A stretch of 64,000 bases of DNA from CAZZCU01 sp964652825 (GCA_964652825.1 CAZZCU010000005.1:1-64000); one strand, 5' to 3'. Shown: positions 44,309 to 54,193, numbered from the stretch's first letter. Notes: generated from the letters alone by a model not told the origin. A program made the numbers and translations.

Positions 44309-47300
44309 TCAGTGAAATAAGTAGATCCCATAATCATTGGTCACAATAAGACCCAAACTTGAATTATAGCTGATACCATATGGCCACGAGATCGCGGCGT
44401 CGCCGCTTAACTCACCCGTATTGCACCACATGGGTTTATTTGAGGTTGTAGCTTGTGCATTCGGTTGCAGATTGGCGGTCACGGTTGATACCGCCAGCGT
44501 GATTTTGTCGATCTTACGAATGCTGTGATTATTGTATTCGACAACATACAAGTAAGTATCATCAGAAGTCATTTCCGTCGGCAAACTAAAACGGGAATTC
44601 CAGGCGGTTGCCGAGTCCAGATAGCCGGCCGTTCCCCCATTCAATGAAACCACTGCTTTTGTTGTAGCATTGATCATCCGAATACGATGATCACCAGCGG
44701 AAGTAACATAGACTGTATTGCCAGACGCATGCAAATATCGCGGTTGATTGAAACGAGCATTCACGCCGACACCATCGACAGTACCAGCAATTGATCCCGC
44801 CAGGGTTGTAACCTCAGTTGTCGATAGATCAATACGCCGCACACGATGTCCCTGCTGATCCGCGACATACAGGTAAGACCCATCACTATTCACGGCAACA
44901 CCTGCAACGTTGACAAAGCGAGCATCGGTGCCAACGGCAGCATCGTCGGTTCCCGAAACGTTGTAAGCACCCGCAAACGTTTCCACACTTTGCGTCGGTA
45001 TATGAATGCGGCGCACCGTGCGAGCAGTGTACTCACCCACGTAAAGATAGTCACCATACGCAGCTATACCAACCGGTGCATTATGACGCGCACTACCTGC
45101 GACACCATCCGCGGCACCAGCCTGACCAAACATGCCGGTAAAAGTTGTAACTGCACCGGTCACTGGATCAATGCGTCGGATGACATGATTGGAATAGTCG
45201 GCAGCATAAATATAACCTTCATGATATGTATTAGCGCGCAGGCCATTGAAACGCGCAGCCGAGCCAACATCATTGATGCCGTTGGCATACCAGGGATTTT
45301 GTTGCAAACCAACCCACGTCGACATTTCGCCCGTTGTTGTATTAACTCTTCGTATCACATTCGCATCATCGCCAAAATAAATGTAGCCGTTATGCACCAA
45401 TACGTTGTTAGTACTCCTGGTTCGAGCAACTGCAACTGGACCGTCGACAATTTCAGCAACATTGTAGACACCCGAAAGGACAGAAACATAAGCCGTATCG
45501 ATCTCGATTCTTCTAAACATCTGCAAGTCGGCAACATACAAATGCGTCCCATCAGAAGTCAAACCGCGTGGGTTATTAAAACGAGCGATCGTACCAATGC
45601 CATTCGAGTGCCCGGCCACACTACCGGCAAAAGTAGTAACCGCAGCCGTATTGACATTAATACGGCGAATTTTGTCGTTACCGGTTTCCGAGACATACAA
45701 ATAACCGTTTTCGTACGTAATACCGGCAGGGGCATTGAATTGCGCCGCGGCACCAATAGCATCAACGTCGCCGGCTGCTGATCCTGCGAAGGTCGTCACC
45801 GTCCCGGAACTTACATCAATTCTACGAATGCGATGGTTGGCGTTGTCCGTGGAATACAAATATGTTCCATCAGTAGTGAGCTCCCAAATACCATTGAATT
45901 GAGCAGCGACACCGACACCATTGGCATTGCCAGCAACACCAGAACCGGCCACCGTCGAAACATCGCCGCTAGCAAGATCCACCTTACGAATTTGATGGGA
46001 AGCATAGTTAGAAAAGTAAAGATAATCGCCGATGATGGCAAGAGATTGCGGACTATTCACCAACGCAGCCGAAGCCGGACCATCTACCGTACCTTGTATA
46101 CAGGGTTGCCCTGCGAAAACCGTTGTCGCCCGAGTCGCCAGATCGATCTTGTAAATAACGTGACTCGCATACACGGCCACATACAAGTATGTGCCGTCAG
46201 TGGCCATTCCCCGAATCGTATCAAAACGCACATCATCAGGATTCGTACTGACGCGACAACCTCGCGGCTCGATGCTTCCGGCCAGCAAGTCCATTTGTGT
46301 AATGGTGTAAGTATACCCAAGCGCCAAAGTACCTGCCTGAGCATCAGCATTGGTCACCGTGACGCTGACGGTCTTTCCGCCCGTGGCGCCTCCAGCATAG
46401 GCCGAAGTGATACAAGTCAAAGTCGTGGGATTGACTACCACCACCGAATTGCAGACCGTGCCGCCGACCGATACGCTAGCCCCAGCAACGAAACTGTTGC
46501 CAGTAATTGTAATCGTCGTGCCTCCGTGCCAACTACCACTGACCGGCAAGACACTGGTGATAGAGGGAGCTCCCTGATAGGTATAAGCCGATGGCAATGT
46601 CGTTGTCTGACCGTCCGCATTCGTGACCGTCAGTGCGTAAGTTCCACCGCTACCAGCAGCTGTTACGCAAGTTAACTTTGTCTGCGACACAAAAGTTGTT
46701 GTAGCACATGCAATATCGCCGATCTTGACACCAGCTCCCGTCGCATAATCCAATCCAGTGATCGTAATCGTTTGCCCACCCGTAATAGGTCCGGCCTTTG
46801 GACTGATTGAAGTGATAGTGGGTGCATTGTTGGCTAGAGTGGTAAACACAACATCATTGGTATTACCATCGGAGACACCCTGAGAATCCAGAGCGTTTAC
46901 ACGAACTTTGTACGCCGTGTTCTTGGTCAGGCCACTGATCGTAAAAGACTGACTTGGTGCAACCACCGAGCCTTTCAAAGTCGCCGCGCCATCATCATCG
47001 ACAAGATAAATAAAATAGGAGTTCGCACCGACGACATGCGTCCAGTTGACAGTGACCGAGTTACCCCGGAGTTCCGTAAGTGACCCGACCCCGGAAAACA
47101 GCAAATTGCTGACCCCTGAACCACTGACATCCGCACCGGAACTGAACTGTGAGTTAGCCTCAAATTTCAGTCCATACGTTAACTTGATCTTGCCACGAAC
47201 CATGCCGCCAATTACGGGTGTGAACTGCACGTATACACGACATGAGACACCGGAATCGACCGGCTCGCTGTCTTCAAACGGACAATCGGTCTTGGCTATT

Positions 47301-47608
47301 GAATATGAAGTCGTGTTAGTGACCTCAAGCTTCCCAAGATAGATAGGATACTCCGACGAGTTAAATAAAGTGATGACTTGCGCCGGCGAAATCTCGCCGA
47401 TCGGTACGTCACCAAAATCTTTAATCGAAGGCAAAAATGTTAAAGCGGAGTTACCAACATCACCAATAGTCCCAGACTCCGACTTGGTGCCGGACATTGT
47501 ACTCTTTTCAACGAACTTTTCCGTTGCCTCGGGACTGCTACTCTCGCACGCCGACGTCGCGAACATCGTGAGCAGCAAGGCAGACATGACTGAATACTTA
47601 TTCGTCAT
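44309..47608 (-). CDS. Giant lipoprotein: ASH, Fn3, two IPT/TIG and NHL beta-propeller
   Basis: 1099 residues. Lipobox ATSAC; an ASPM-SPD-2-Hydin-like domain (FGDVPIGEISPAQVITL...CRVYVQFTP); an Fn3 domain (VTVNWTHVVGANSYFIYL); two IPT/TIG domains (ISPKAGPITGGQTITITG and VLPVSGSWHGGTTITITG). From about 440 to the end come about twelve NHL-type units of the form DGTYLYVAD..NHxIRRID..TGxVTTFAG. It is a paralogue of the next gene, with the same domain order. NHL propellers bind proteins or nucleic acids on surfaces; here probably extracellular. Long frames on the opposite strand are shadows of the repeats. Confidence 0.8.
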   Translation of the reverse strand: MTNKYSVMSALLLTMFATSACESSSPEATEKFVEKSTMSGTKSESGTIGDVGNSALTFLPSIKDFGDVPIGEISPAQVITLFNSSEYPIYLGKLEVTNTTSYSIAKTDCPFEDSEPVDSGVSCRVYVQFTPVIGGMVRGKIKLTYGLKFEANSQFSSGADVSGSGVSNLLFSGVGSLTELRGNSVTVNWTHVVGANSYFIYLVDDDGAATLKGSVVAPSQSFTISGLTKNTAYKVRVNALDSQGVSDGNTNDVVFTTLANNAPTITSISPKAGPITGGQTITITGLDYATGAGVKIGDIACATTTFVSQTKLTCVTAAGSGGTYALTVTNADGQTTTLPSAYTYQGAPSITSVLPVSGSWHGGTTITITGNSFVAGASVSVGGTVCNSVVVVNPTTLTCITSAYAGGATGGKTVSVTVTNADAQAGTLALGYTYTITQMDLLAGSIEPRGCRVSTNPDDVRFDTIRGMATDGTYLYVAVYASHVIYKIDLATRATTVFAGQPCIQGTVDGPASAALVNSPQSLAIIGDYLYFSNYASHQIRKVDLASGDVSTVAGSGVAGNANGVGVAAQFNGIWELTTDGTYLYSTDNANHRIRRIDVSSGTVTTFAGSAAGDVDAIGAAAQFNAPAGITYENGYLYVSETGNDKIRRINVNTAAVTTFAGSVAGHSNGIGTIARFNNPRGLTSDGTHLYVADLQMFRRIEIDTAYVSVLSGVYNVAEIVDGPVAVARTRSTNNVLVHNGYIYFGDDANVIRRVNTTTGEMSTWVGLQQNPWYANGINDVGSAARFNGLRANTYHEGYIYAADYSNHVIRRIDPVTGAVTTFTGMFGQAGAADGVAGSARHNAPVGIAAYGDYLYVGEYTARTVRRIHIPTQSVETFAGAYNVSGTDDAAVGTDARFVNVAGVAVNSDGSYLYVADQQGHRVRRIDLSTTEVTTLAGSIAGTVDGVGVNARFNQPRYLHASGNTVYVTSAGDHRIRMINATTKAVVSLNGGTAGYLDSATAWNSRFSLPTEMTSDDTYLYVVEYNNHSIRKIDKITLAVSTVTANLQPNAQATTSNKPMWCNTGELSGDAAISWPYGISYNSSLGLIVTNDYGIYLFH

Positions 47609-50600
47609 TTTAGCCTCACTACGCCGTAGGGGGTTGTCAACAGCAACCCTTCGGTGGCGCTGTATCCCGCACCAAACGGGAATGCTAACTGCGTTTCCTG
47701 GACAATCTCACCAAATTTCTCGCCATATGGATATTGACTATGGTGTGCATGACTTGCAGGCGCCTGATTTCCGGTAATCGTTGTCACCGCACCTGATGTT
47801 GGATCATAAATTCGCGCGGCATGGTTAGTGTAATCGGCAATGTATAGACGTGTGCCGTCAGTCGCCATTGCACGGGGACTGTAGAATCTGGCCGTCGAGA
47901 CATCGGTTGCATTCAGCATACCCGCCGTACCGGCGTTCAGCGACACCACCTGGAAATTACTCAGGTCGATACGACGAAGTTTGTGATCACCGCCGGAGGT
48001 CAGATACATTTGCGAACCGATAATCGCCAAACGATAAGGAGAAGCAAGCGTTGCTACCGTACCAATGCCATCCACGGAGCCATTCACGCCACTACCGGCC
48101 ACAGTATCAACGCTATTGTTGCTAAGATTCAGCCGGCGAATGCGATGATTCGCGTAGTCCGCTATATAAAGATAGGTACAATTTGCGTTCGCCACGACAC
48201 CAATGGGGCCGTTAAAACGCGCTGCACTACCGACACCATTCACAAAGCTAGCCGTATTATACGTCCCCGCGATAGTTGTCGTCGTACCATTAGCGGGATT
48301 CACGGAACGAATGATTTGTCCCGAGTACTCGGCAACGTAAAGCATGTTGTTGCAATAAGTAATATCACGAGGCGAATTGAAGGTAGCCGCCGTTCCCATA
48401 CCATCTGCTCCGCCCGCGGCCCCGGAACCCGCGATGGTGGTAGTTACACCCGTGGTTAAATCAAGATGACGAATACGATGAAATCCAGAGTCCGCGATAT
48501 AAGCGTCAGTGCCGTTGACAACCATGCCATAGGGAGTGCTAAATCGGGCATTGGCGCCATCCAGATAAGTGCCATACCATGGTGTCTGATAATGTCCGAT
48601 AAACGTCGTGACTTCACCGCTGGAAATATGTACCCGACGAATATTTTGCGAAGCATCGGCTACATAAACATACGTACCATCGGTTTCAATTCCAGTAATG
48701 GTCCTGAACCTGGCACTCGTGGCGATTGGCGAATCAAGAATTTCAGGGGTGTTATACAAACCAGCTAAAACTGAGACGCTGCCATCCTCCAGCGATACAC
48801 GGCGAAGCAAATGCACGGTCTCAGCAATGAAAAGATCCGTGCCATCCGTCGCAATGCTGGAGGGCGTATTAAAGCGCGCCGTTCCAGCCGCACCGTCGAT
48901 ATGCCCAGCCGTTCCGCTACCCGAGAAGGTTGTTACCACGCCGGTGCTGACATTGACTTTCCGAATGCGATGATTACTAGCATCGGCGACATACAAGTTT
49001 CCGTCAACGTAGACCAACTCCCGCGGGTTATTAAACTGAGCAGCAACGCCTGTCGCATCATTAAAGCCCGCCGTCGAACCGGCTAGAGTGGTCACCGCGC
49101 CGGTTGTGGGATTAAATCGACGAATTCGATGATTCGTCATATCCGCGATATATAAATAGGTACCATCCGTTGTCATGCCACGAGGACCAGCGAAGCGCGC
49201 GTCGGCTCCACTCGCAGCGTCGGTAGTACCTGCCGTTGCCAGTGCTCCGGCAACCGTCGAAATCGCACCGGTCGTTCCATCAATCTTGCGGATCACATGA
49301 TTGCCGTGTTGCGTGAAGTAGTAATCCGATCCTAGTTTAGTAATTGCAAACGTACCGGTCATACTGGCATCCGCAGCTGCACCATCGGTGTCACCAACAA
49401 TACATGGTTGACCGGAAAACCTGGATACATTGCCGTTCGACAAGTTTACCCGCCAGATCGCATAATCATCGTAGCCGGTAACTAATAGATCACTGCCATC
49501 GAAGTACAAACCTGTTGGGGTTCGGAACCTTGTCTCCGCAGGTGAGCCACCCTGACAACCAAACGGATATTGTGCTCCGGCAATCAGCGATGATTCGGTG
49601 AATTGATAATTAAACGCTTTCGGTAACGTACCAGACTGATTATCGCTATTGGTTACCACAACATCTGACGGTAAACCACCGACTGCCTGTGGCTGCGCGG
49701 TGGTCACACAAGTCAAGGAGGTGCTCGCATTCCACACAACGTTCTGACAGGGTAAGCCGCCAATTGTCACATTGGCACCGCTCAGAAAATTCGCCCCAGT
49801 GATCGTCACCGAGGTCCCACCCTGCCAAGTACCAAATACCGGACTGATCGATGTTACCGTCGGTGCATATTGATAAGAATAGTGGTTAAAACTGGCTTTC
49901 TGGCCATCCGGATTCGTAAGCGACACAGTATACGCACCGACGGCTGCCGCAGGTGTAACACATGTTGCCGATGTCGGTGACACGTAAGCGGATGAGGTAC
50001 ATGCAACCTCCCCCACCTTCAGACTGAGATCGGCTTGGAAGTATTGTCCGGTTACGGTAACAGTCGTACCTCCGGCTAACGCACCTGCCGCCGGCGCTAT
50101 CGCCGCAATTATGGGCGCCTTGGCAGACAAAGTGCTCGCGGCACGATCACGCTTGTTATCATCAACGAAATCATAGGAATCCACCAGACGAGCACGCCAG
50201 GTATATTCCGTATTCAGCGCCAAGCCGGTAACTTTATAAGACGTCGTCGGTGCATCGACACGTGCGACTTCCGTCTCGGTTTCGCCATTGATGCTATAGA
50301 TAAGATACTTCGTGGCACCAACAACATGCGTCCAGTTGATGGTCATTTCGTTACCACCGATATCGCTGATCGAATCAATTCCGGGGAAAACCAGACTGCT
50401 GCCACCGATACCATACAAGTCGCCGCTGACTTCCTGACTTCCATCGCCAATGGTTAGACCAAATTTGGCGGTAATCTTCGCGACACGATCACCGGCAGTT
50501 GTTGGTTTGAAGACGATATCGATTTCGCAACCTGATCCAGGCAGAAATAGCGACGTCGTACCCGGACAATTGTGACCCTCGATCTTGAAGTCCGATTCGT

Positions 50601-50844
50601 CAGACAGAGAAATCGTGGATATGAAAAAACTCTTCTTGCTTAAATTCTGCAATGTAATCGCGTGCCGCACCGATGATTGCGTATAACGCACCAAACCGAA
50701 ATTTTCCTCGTCAGGGAAAAAACCGATCGTTATGCCCTGTACAGCCGCCTGCTTCTCACTTTCTTCGGAATTGCTGTCGCAACCCGTCAACCCAACAAAA
50801 ATAGTCGCAAGGCAGCATAAAGTATGTAATCGCAACAAACTCAT
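47605..50844 (-). CDS. Giant lipoprotein paralogue: ASH, Fn3, two IPT/TIG and NHL propeller
   Basis: 1079 residues from ATG 50844 (AGAGGT upstream); a longer frame from 50889 lacks the clean lipoprotein signal. Lipobox VGLTGC; ASH-like (FGLVRYTQSSVRHAITL), Fn3 (MTINWTHVVGATKYLIYS), IPT/TIG pairs (IAPAAGALAGGTTVTVTG, ISPVFGTWQGGTSVTITG) and NHL repeats to the end. Same architecture as 44309-47608, so a tandem duplication. First gene of the five-gene operon, with a sigma-28-like promoter 25 bases upstream. The 4-base overlap with the next gene couples translation. Confidence 0.8.
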   Translation of the reverse strand: MSLLRLHTLCCLATIFVGLTGCDSNSEESEKQAAVQGITIGFFPDEENFGLVRYTQSSVRHAITLQNLSKKSFFISTISLSDESDFKIEGHNCPGTTSLFLPGSGCEIDIVFKPTTAGDRVAKITAKFGLTIGDGSQEVSGDLYGIGGSSLVFPGIDSISDIGGNEMTINWTHVVGATKYLIYSINGETETEVARVDAPTTSYKVTGLALNTEYTWRARLVDSYDFVDDNKRDRAASTLSAKAPIIAAIAPAAGALAGGTTVTVTGQYFQADLSLKVGEVACTSSAYVSPTSATCVTPAAAVGAYTVSLTNPDGQKASFNHYSYQYAPTVTSISPVFGTWQGGTSVTITGANFLSGANVTIGGLPCQNVVWNASTSLTCVTTAQPQAVGGLPSDVVVTNSDNQSGTLPKAFNYQFTESSLIAGAQYPFGCQGGSPAETRFRTPTGLYFDGSDLLVTGYDDYAIWRVNLSNGNVSRFSGQPCIVGDTDGAAADASMTGTFAITKLGSDYYFTQHGNHVIRKIDGTTGAISTVAGALATAGTTDAASGADARFAGPRGMTTDGTYLYIADMTNHRIRRFNPTTGAVTTLAGSTAGFNDATGVAAQFNNPRELVYVDGNLYVADASNHRIRKVNVSTGVVTTFSGSGTAGHIDGAAGTARFNTPSSIATDGTDLFIAETVHLLRRVSLEDGSVSVLAGLYNTPEILDSPIATSARFRTITGIETDGTYVYVADASQNIRRVHISSGEVTTFIGHYQTPWYGTYLDGANARFSTPYGMVVNGTDAYIADSGFHRIRHLDLTTGVTTTIAGSGAAGGADGMGTAATFNSPRDITYCNNMLYVAEYSGQIIRSVNPANGTTTTIAGTYNTASFVNGVGSAARFNGPIGVVANANCTYLYIADYANHRIRRLNLSNNSVDTVAGSGVNGSVDGIGTVATLASPYRLAIIGSQMYLTSGGDHKLRRIDLSNFQVVSLNAGTAGMLNATDVSTARFYSPRAMATDGTRLYIADYTNHAARIYDPTSGAVTTITGNQAPASHAHHSQYPYGEKFGEIVQETQLAFPFGAGYSATEGLLLTTPYGVVRLK

Positions 50845-50868
50845 ATTTACTCGACCTCTATGAAGGTG

Positions 50869-50895
50869 TTTTCGGAGTAAATAATCCAAACTTAA
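50869..50895 (-). promoter_or_regulatory. Sigma-28 (FliA)-like promoter for the FliF/FliG-like operon
   Basis: Minus strand: TTAAGTTT (50895-50888), 11-base spacer, TCCGAAAA (50876-50869). Matches 7/8 and 6/8 with exact spacing; the -10 box ends 25 bases before the start of the first giant lipoprotein gene. Confidence 0.65.
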
Positions 50896-50979
50896 ATTTT
50901 TCTTCTTGATCGCCGTAAATTTGGAGGGTTCAGCTAAGAATTAAGAATTTAAATAATCGTCTGTCACTTCGCCATTTTC

Positions 50980-51006
50980 TAAAGTTTTACATTATGACTC
51001 CGACAA
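50980..51006 (+). promoter_or_regulatory. Sigma-28 (FliA)-like promoter for motAB
   Basis: TAAAGTTT (50980-50987), 11-base spacer, TCCGACAA (50999-51006): perfect -35 box, 6/8 -10 box. It lies 41 bases before the motA-like start and back-to-back with the minus-strand promoter at 50869. Confidence 0.75.
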
Positions 51007-51047
51007 GAGCTTCGTAACCAGAAGGATAATAAGAAGGAAGCCACCGC

Positions 51048-51758
51048 ATGTTCAGTTTGCCATTAGGTATTCTTTCAACCGCTTTAGTCGTCTTTTTCTC
51101 AATCGAAAAGGGCTCCTGGGGCCTTTATATCAATCATCACGCAATCGTTATCGTGGTTTTTGGTACTATTACAATTCTGTTATTCTCGACACCGACCGGT
51201 GTCATCAAGGCTTTGATAGGCAGCATTGGTGAGCTTTTTAGAACTAAGGCAAATTCCAAAGATTTTGCCAGTGATCTACGCGCACTATCAACGACACGGA
51301 CGCTGCAACAAAAATCAGGCAATCCACTAATGAACTATGCGGTGGGGTTATGGGATTCCGGCGTCGACTCGGAATTGTTCGTGGTGCTGCTATCGCAAAA
51401 ACGCCATGAGCTTGAGAATGAAGATGCCGATGCCGTACAAGCCTTACGAAATTTGGCAAAATATCCTCCCGCACTTGGTATGACCGGTACTGTCATCGGC
51501 TTGGTTAAACTATTCGCGCAGTTAGGCGCCGAAGACAAAGCCGGCCTCGGTCCGGCACTCGCCTTGGCAATGACGGCGACATTCTTCGGTCTGATTATGG
51601 CTAACGCAGTCATTACACCGATGGCCGACCGCCTACATGTCCAGCAAATGACCAAGAAACGCGATTTAAACGCGGCTTATCAGGCAATACTTCTGATTAA
51701 TCGCAACGAACCGGTGGAACTATTGACAGGAGATACTGATGCGGCAGAAGCAGCGTAA
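51048..51758 (+). CDS. MotA-family stator protein
   Basis: 236 residues with four hydrophobic segments (about 3-19, 30-47, 138-160, 170-190). KYPPALGMTGTVIGLV (139-153) and LAMTATFFGLIMANAV are the MotA/ExbB proton-channel signatures, including Pro140/141. The cytoplasmic loop (60-137) is charged (SQKRHELENEDADAV), the part that touches FliG in flagella, though shorter than in E. coli MotA. MotA and MotB form a proton-driven stator. AAGGAAG precedes the start. It overlaps motB by 20 bases. Confidence 0.85.
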   Translation: MFSLPLGILSTALVVFFSIEKGSWGLYINHHAIVIVVFGTITILLFSTPTGVIKALIGSIGELFRTKANSKDFASDLRALSTTRTLQQKSGNPLMNYAVGLWDSGVDSELFVVLLSQKRHELENEDADAVQALRNLAKYPPALGMTGTVIGLVKLFAQLGAEDKAGLGPALALAMTATFFGLIMANAVITPMADRLHVQQMTKKRDLNAAYQAILLINRNEPVELLTGDTDAAEAA

Positions 51759-52431
51759 CGCCGCCAGAGCTCAACCTCGGCACGCGCGCATTGAGCGCGT
51801 CGAACCAGTCGAAGTCAACTCCGAGGAATCGCATCTTTGGGCTGTATCTTATTCCGATTTATTGATGGTTCTGATGAGCTTCTTCATCATCTTCTTTTCC
51901 ATTGAAGAAGACTCGCGCGATGATCTGCTCAAGGAAATCGCCGTGACGATCGCTCCTAATACGAATACGCTTGCCGCGGCGAACTCACCCGCAAGTCAAA
52001 CAAAAATACTTAATCTGGAAGCAATCGCCACAGTCTTAAACACAAATCTGGCTGATGAAAATACTATGACTCTAACCGAAGTAAAAAAAGGCACGGTTCA
52101 CGTTCAGTTTCCTGAAAATGCCTTTGCCATCCGACAATACAAGTTATCCAAGGAATTAAAAGGAAATCTGAAAAATCTGGTCGATGCCACCAAGCCATTC
52201 GCGGATCGGATTAAGTTGACATTTATTGGTCACAGCGACTCGCGGCAATTGATCATCAGAGATGATGATGGAATCATCAAGGACAACTATGTTCTGAGCG
52301 CCTTGCGCGCCAATGAAGCCATGCAGTATGCCGCAACGTTGGGCATCCCAGCTGAAACCCTGTACTTGCAGGGATCGGCGAGCAATGCCCTCAACTCACG
52401 CACAATATCCGTGCGTATCGAACGACGTTAA
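51739..52431 (+). CDS. MotB-family stator protein
   Basis: 230 residues. A basic N-terminus, then WAVSYSDLLMVLMSFFIIFFS (34-54) with Asp40 at the proton-binding position of MotB. The C-terminus is an OmpA-like peptidoglycan-binding domain (LTFIGHSDSR, LSALRANEAMQYA, ISVRIERR). Together with the MotA-like gene it forms a stator. It ends in TTAA shared with the stop of the convergent lipoprotein gene. Whether it serves the flagellum or the FliF/FliG-like fusion machine is open. Confidence 0.85.
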   Translation: MRQKQRNAARAQPRHARIERVEPVEVNSEESHLWAVSYSDLLMVLMSFFIIFFSIEEDSRDDLLKEIAVTIAPNTNTLAAANSPASQTKILNLEAIATVLNTNLADENTMTLTEVKKGTVHVQFPENAFAIRQYKLSKELKGNLKNLVDATKPFADRIKLTFIGHSDSRQLIIRDDDGIIKDNYVLSALRANEAMQYAATLGIPAETLYLQGSASNALNSRTISVRIERR

Positions 52432-53462
52432 CGCCCAAAGATTCTTCGGCGACCGATAAAGCCACCACCGTTGGCAGCACGACGAAAATTAAATGCACCG
52501 CCCCCGCTGCGACGGAAAGAAGACCAATTCCTTAAGCCCTGACGAACTGGTCCGTTACCGGCACCCCAGCGTCCATAAAGGTTCATCCCACTACCACCGC
52601 TGACGTCACCATTCAAGCCGGCATCGATTTCGCGACTGGCAGCGACAATGATCGGCTCAACTCCTGTAAAATCAGATCGTAGCTTGGCGGTGGTTTCGCC
52701 ACTGCAATGCAAGGAATCGTATGCTTCCGCCAATGCGAGATCGCCAAAGCGATTGACCACATCGGGCGGCAAGGTCTTCCATGCTTCGGTACGCTTGGCC
52801 GGCGTGACATCCGCACCCAAAATACTGGGCGGCAAAAAATTACTAAACGCGGCGAGTCGATAACCCTTGCTGGCACCAGCAGCAACATCCTGCACCAGGG
52901 CCAATCCAAGCTCGGATTTAAAAGATGTGAAAACTTCGTTTTCCACCAGATTCTGCCCTGAACTATCCAGCTTGACTAAAAACTCCGAGAGAAAATAAGC
53001 AAATGCTCGCAGAGTCGCATGATTGATATTTTCTTCCGTAGCAACCGTGTTTTTCTGCGCGCTCCCAGCCGCAGTTTCCTGCTTAACAAAAATAGCCGGT
53101 GTACCACCGACAATCTGCCAACAGCTGATTAGCGTCGTATCGGTGGAATTATGACAGTCATTCGCAATATCTTCCGTTAGAATCAGGCGTCCGCGCATAT
53201 CGCGAAAGAATGCATTTTGCAAAGCCAGCGGCACAGCCGACAATACGCGATTGATCGTACTTTTATATTGCTCCGAACCGACAACCTGCGTGGCCTTTGC
53301 AACGACTTTACCACTCCCCTGACAAACATTGGTTGTCAGACTGGCGCCAGAAAAATTATCCAATGAACTGGTGGAACTTGTCGGGATATTGCCACTAGGC
53401 TGCTTACAAGCAAAAAGAGCAACGACCCCAAGGCAACATAGCGAACCTCTATAGCTCAGCAT
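52428..53462 (-). CDS. Lipoprotein with Arg/Gly-rich C-terminus
   Basis: 344 residues, lipobox VALFAC. A mature domain (50-280) has four conserved-looking cysteines (VCQG, NDCHN, SCWQ, LHCSG) and helices (LRAFAYFLSEFLVKLDSS, VVNRFGDLALAEAYDSL). The tail (280-344) is rich in Gly, Arg, Asn and Phe (SFRRSGGGAFNFRRAANGG). No family is recognised. The basic Gly-rich tail might bind nucleic acid or acidic polymers. It neighbours motB but is convergent with it. Confidence 0.65.
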   Translation of the reverse strand: MLSYRGSLCCLGVVALFACKQPSGNIPTSSTSSLDNFSGASLTTNVCQGSGKVVAKATQVVGSEQYKSTINRVLSAVPLALQNAFFRDMRGRLILTEDIANDCHNSTDTTLISCWQIVGGTPAIFVKQETAAGSAQKNTVATEENINHATLRAFAYFLSEFLVKLDSSGQNLVENEVFTSFKSELGLALVQDVAAGASKGYRLAAFSNFLPPSILGADVTPAKRTEAWKTLPPDVVNRFGDLALAEAYDSLHCSGETTAKLRSDFTGVEPIIVAASREIDAGLNGDVSGGSGMNLYGRWGAGNGPVRQGLRNWSSFRRSGGGAFNFRRAANGGGFIGRRRIFGR

Positions 53463-53487
53463 CGCAAAACCTCCATATTCCGTGTGA

Positions 53488-54171
53488 CTAATCTTTTTTC
53501 TTGAATAACTGATCGGCTAATTTTTGGTGTCGCGAAGGACCGGCATCGACATCTTTCGCATGCATATCAAATAGTTTGTAACGAACGGCATCTTTATCGA
53601 GAGGTTTTTTTGCCAAACACTGAACTACGTGTTTTCCATCGGCAATGCCTTCGTGATAAAACAAAATCCGCAAACCCTTCAGGTTGTTAAGCAACTCATT
53701 CGGCTCAAAGTAAAAATTGCGAAAAGCCTCGTCTTTACCGATAGGCTCACGCATTTCTTCCGACATTAATGATTCAACAATCAGTGTACCACCCTGCTTT
53801 AGCGCGCGCACCATATCCGAATAATAACGCGGGGTGTTAGGCTTGAAGTTATGCATAACGATAGTTTCGTATTCCATCAAACCCATCAGAAACATATCAA
53901 GATCCGCTCGTTTAGCTTCCAGCTGCACGTTGTTTTCGGTAGCCAGATCACTTGCCCGCTTAACCGCTACTTGTGAAATATCGAAACCCTTAACGACAAA
54001 ACCCTGTTTCGCCAGAAATACCGCGTTGACACCCTCGCCCATCGCGATATCCAGAGCCTTGCCTTTTTGCAATCGCGGTAACATCTGCGCTAAAAACGCC
54101 GACGGCTCCTTGCCGTGCTGATACGCTGCTTTTGCATAAAAATCATTCCAATAAGCATCCGCTGTTTTCAT
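53488..54171 (-). CDS. SAM-dependent methyltransferase (TehB-like)
   Basis: 227 residues. KALDIAMGEGVNAVFLAKQG (38-57) is SAM motif I and VVKGFDISQVAVKRA motif II. ALKQGGTLIVESLMS is the post-motif III strand. The arrangement resembles TehB/thiopurine-type methyltransferases; substrate unknown. It lies 22 bases after the Kef antiporter gene on the same strand, so probably in one operon. Confidence 0.8.
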   Translation of the reverse strand: MKTADAYWNDFYAKAAYQHGKEPSAFLAQMLPRLQKGKALDIAMGEGVNAVFLAKQGFVVKGFDISQVAVKRASDLATENNVQLEAKRADLDMFLMGLMEYETIVMHNFKPNTPRYYSDMVRALKQGGTLIVESLMSEEMREPIGKDEAFRNFYFEPNELLNNLKGLRILFYHEGIADGKHVVQCLAKKPLDKDAVRYKLFDMHAKDVDAGPSRHQKLADQLFKKKD

Positions 54172-54193
54172 TCCAATTCTTTCGAGCCTACAA

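Noticed and set aside
44846..46675. Long plus-strand frames (311 and 280 residues) in the giant lipoprotein gene
   Set aside because: They are shadows of the periodic NHL codons, with no signal, domain or ribosome-binding site.
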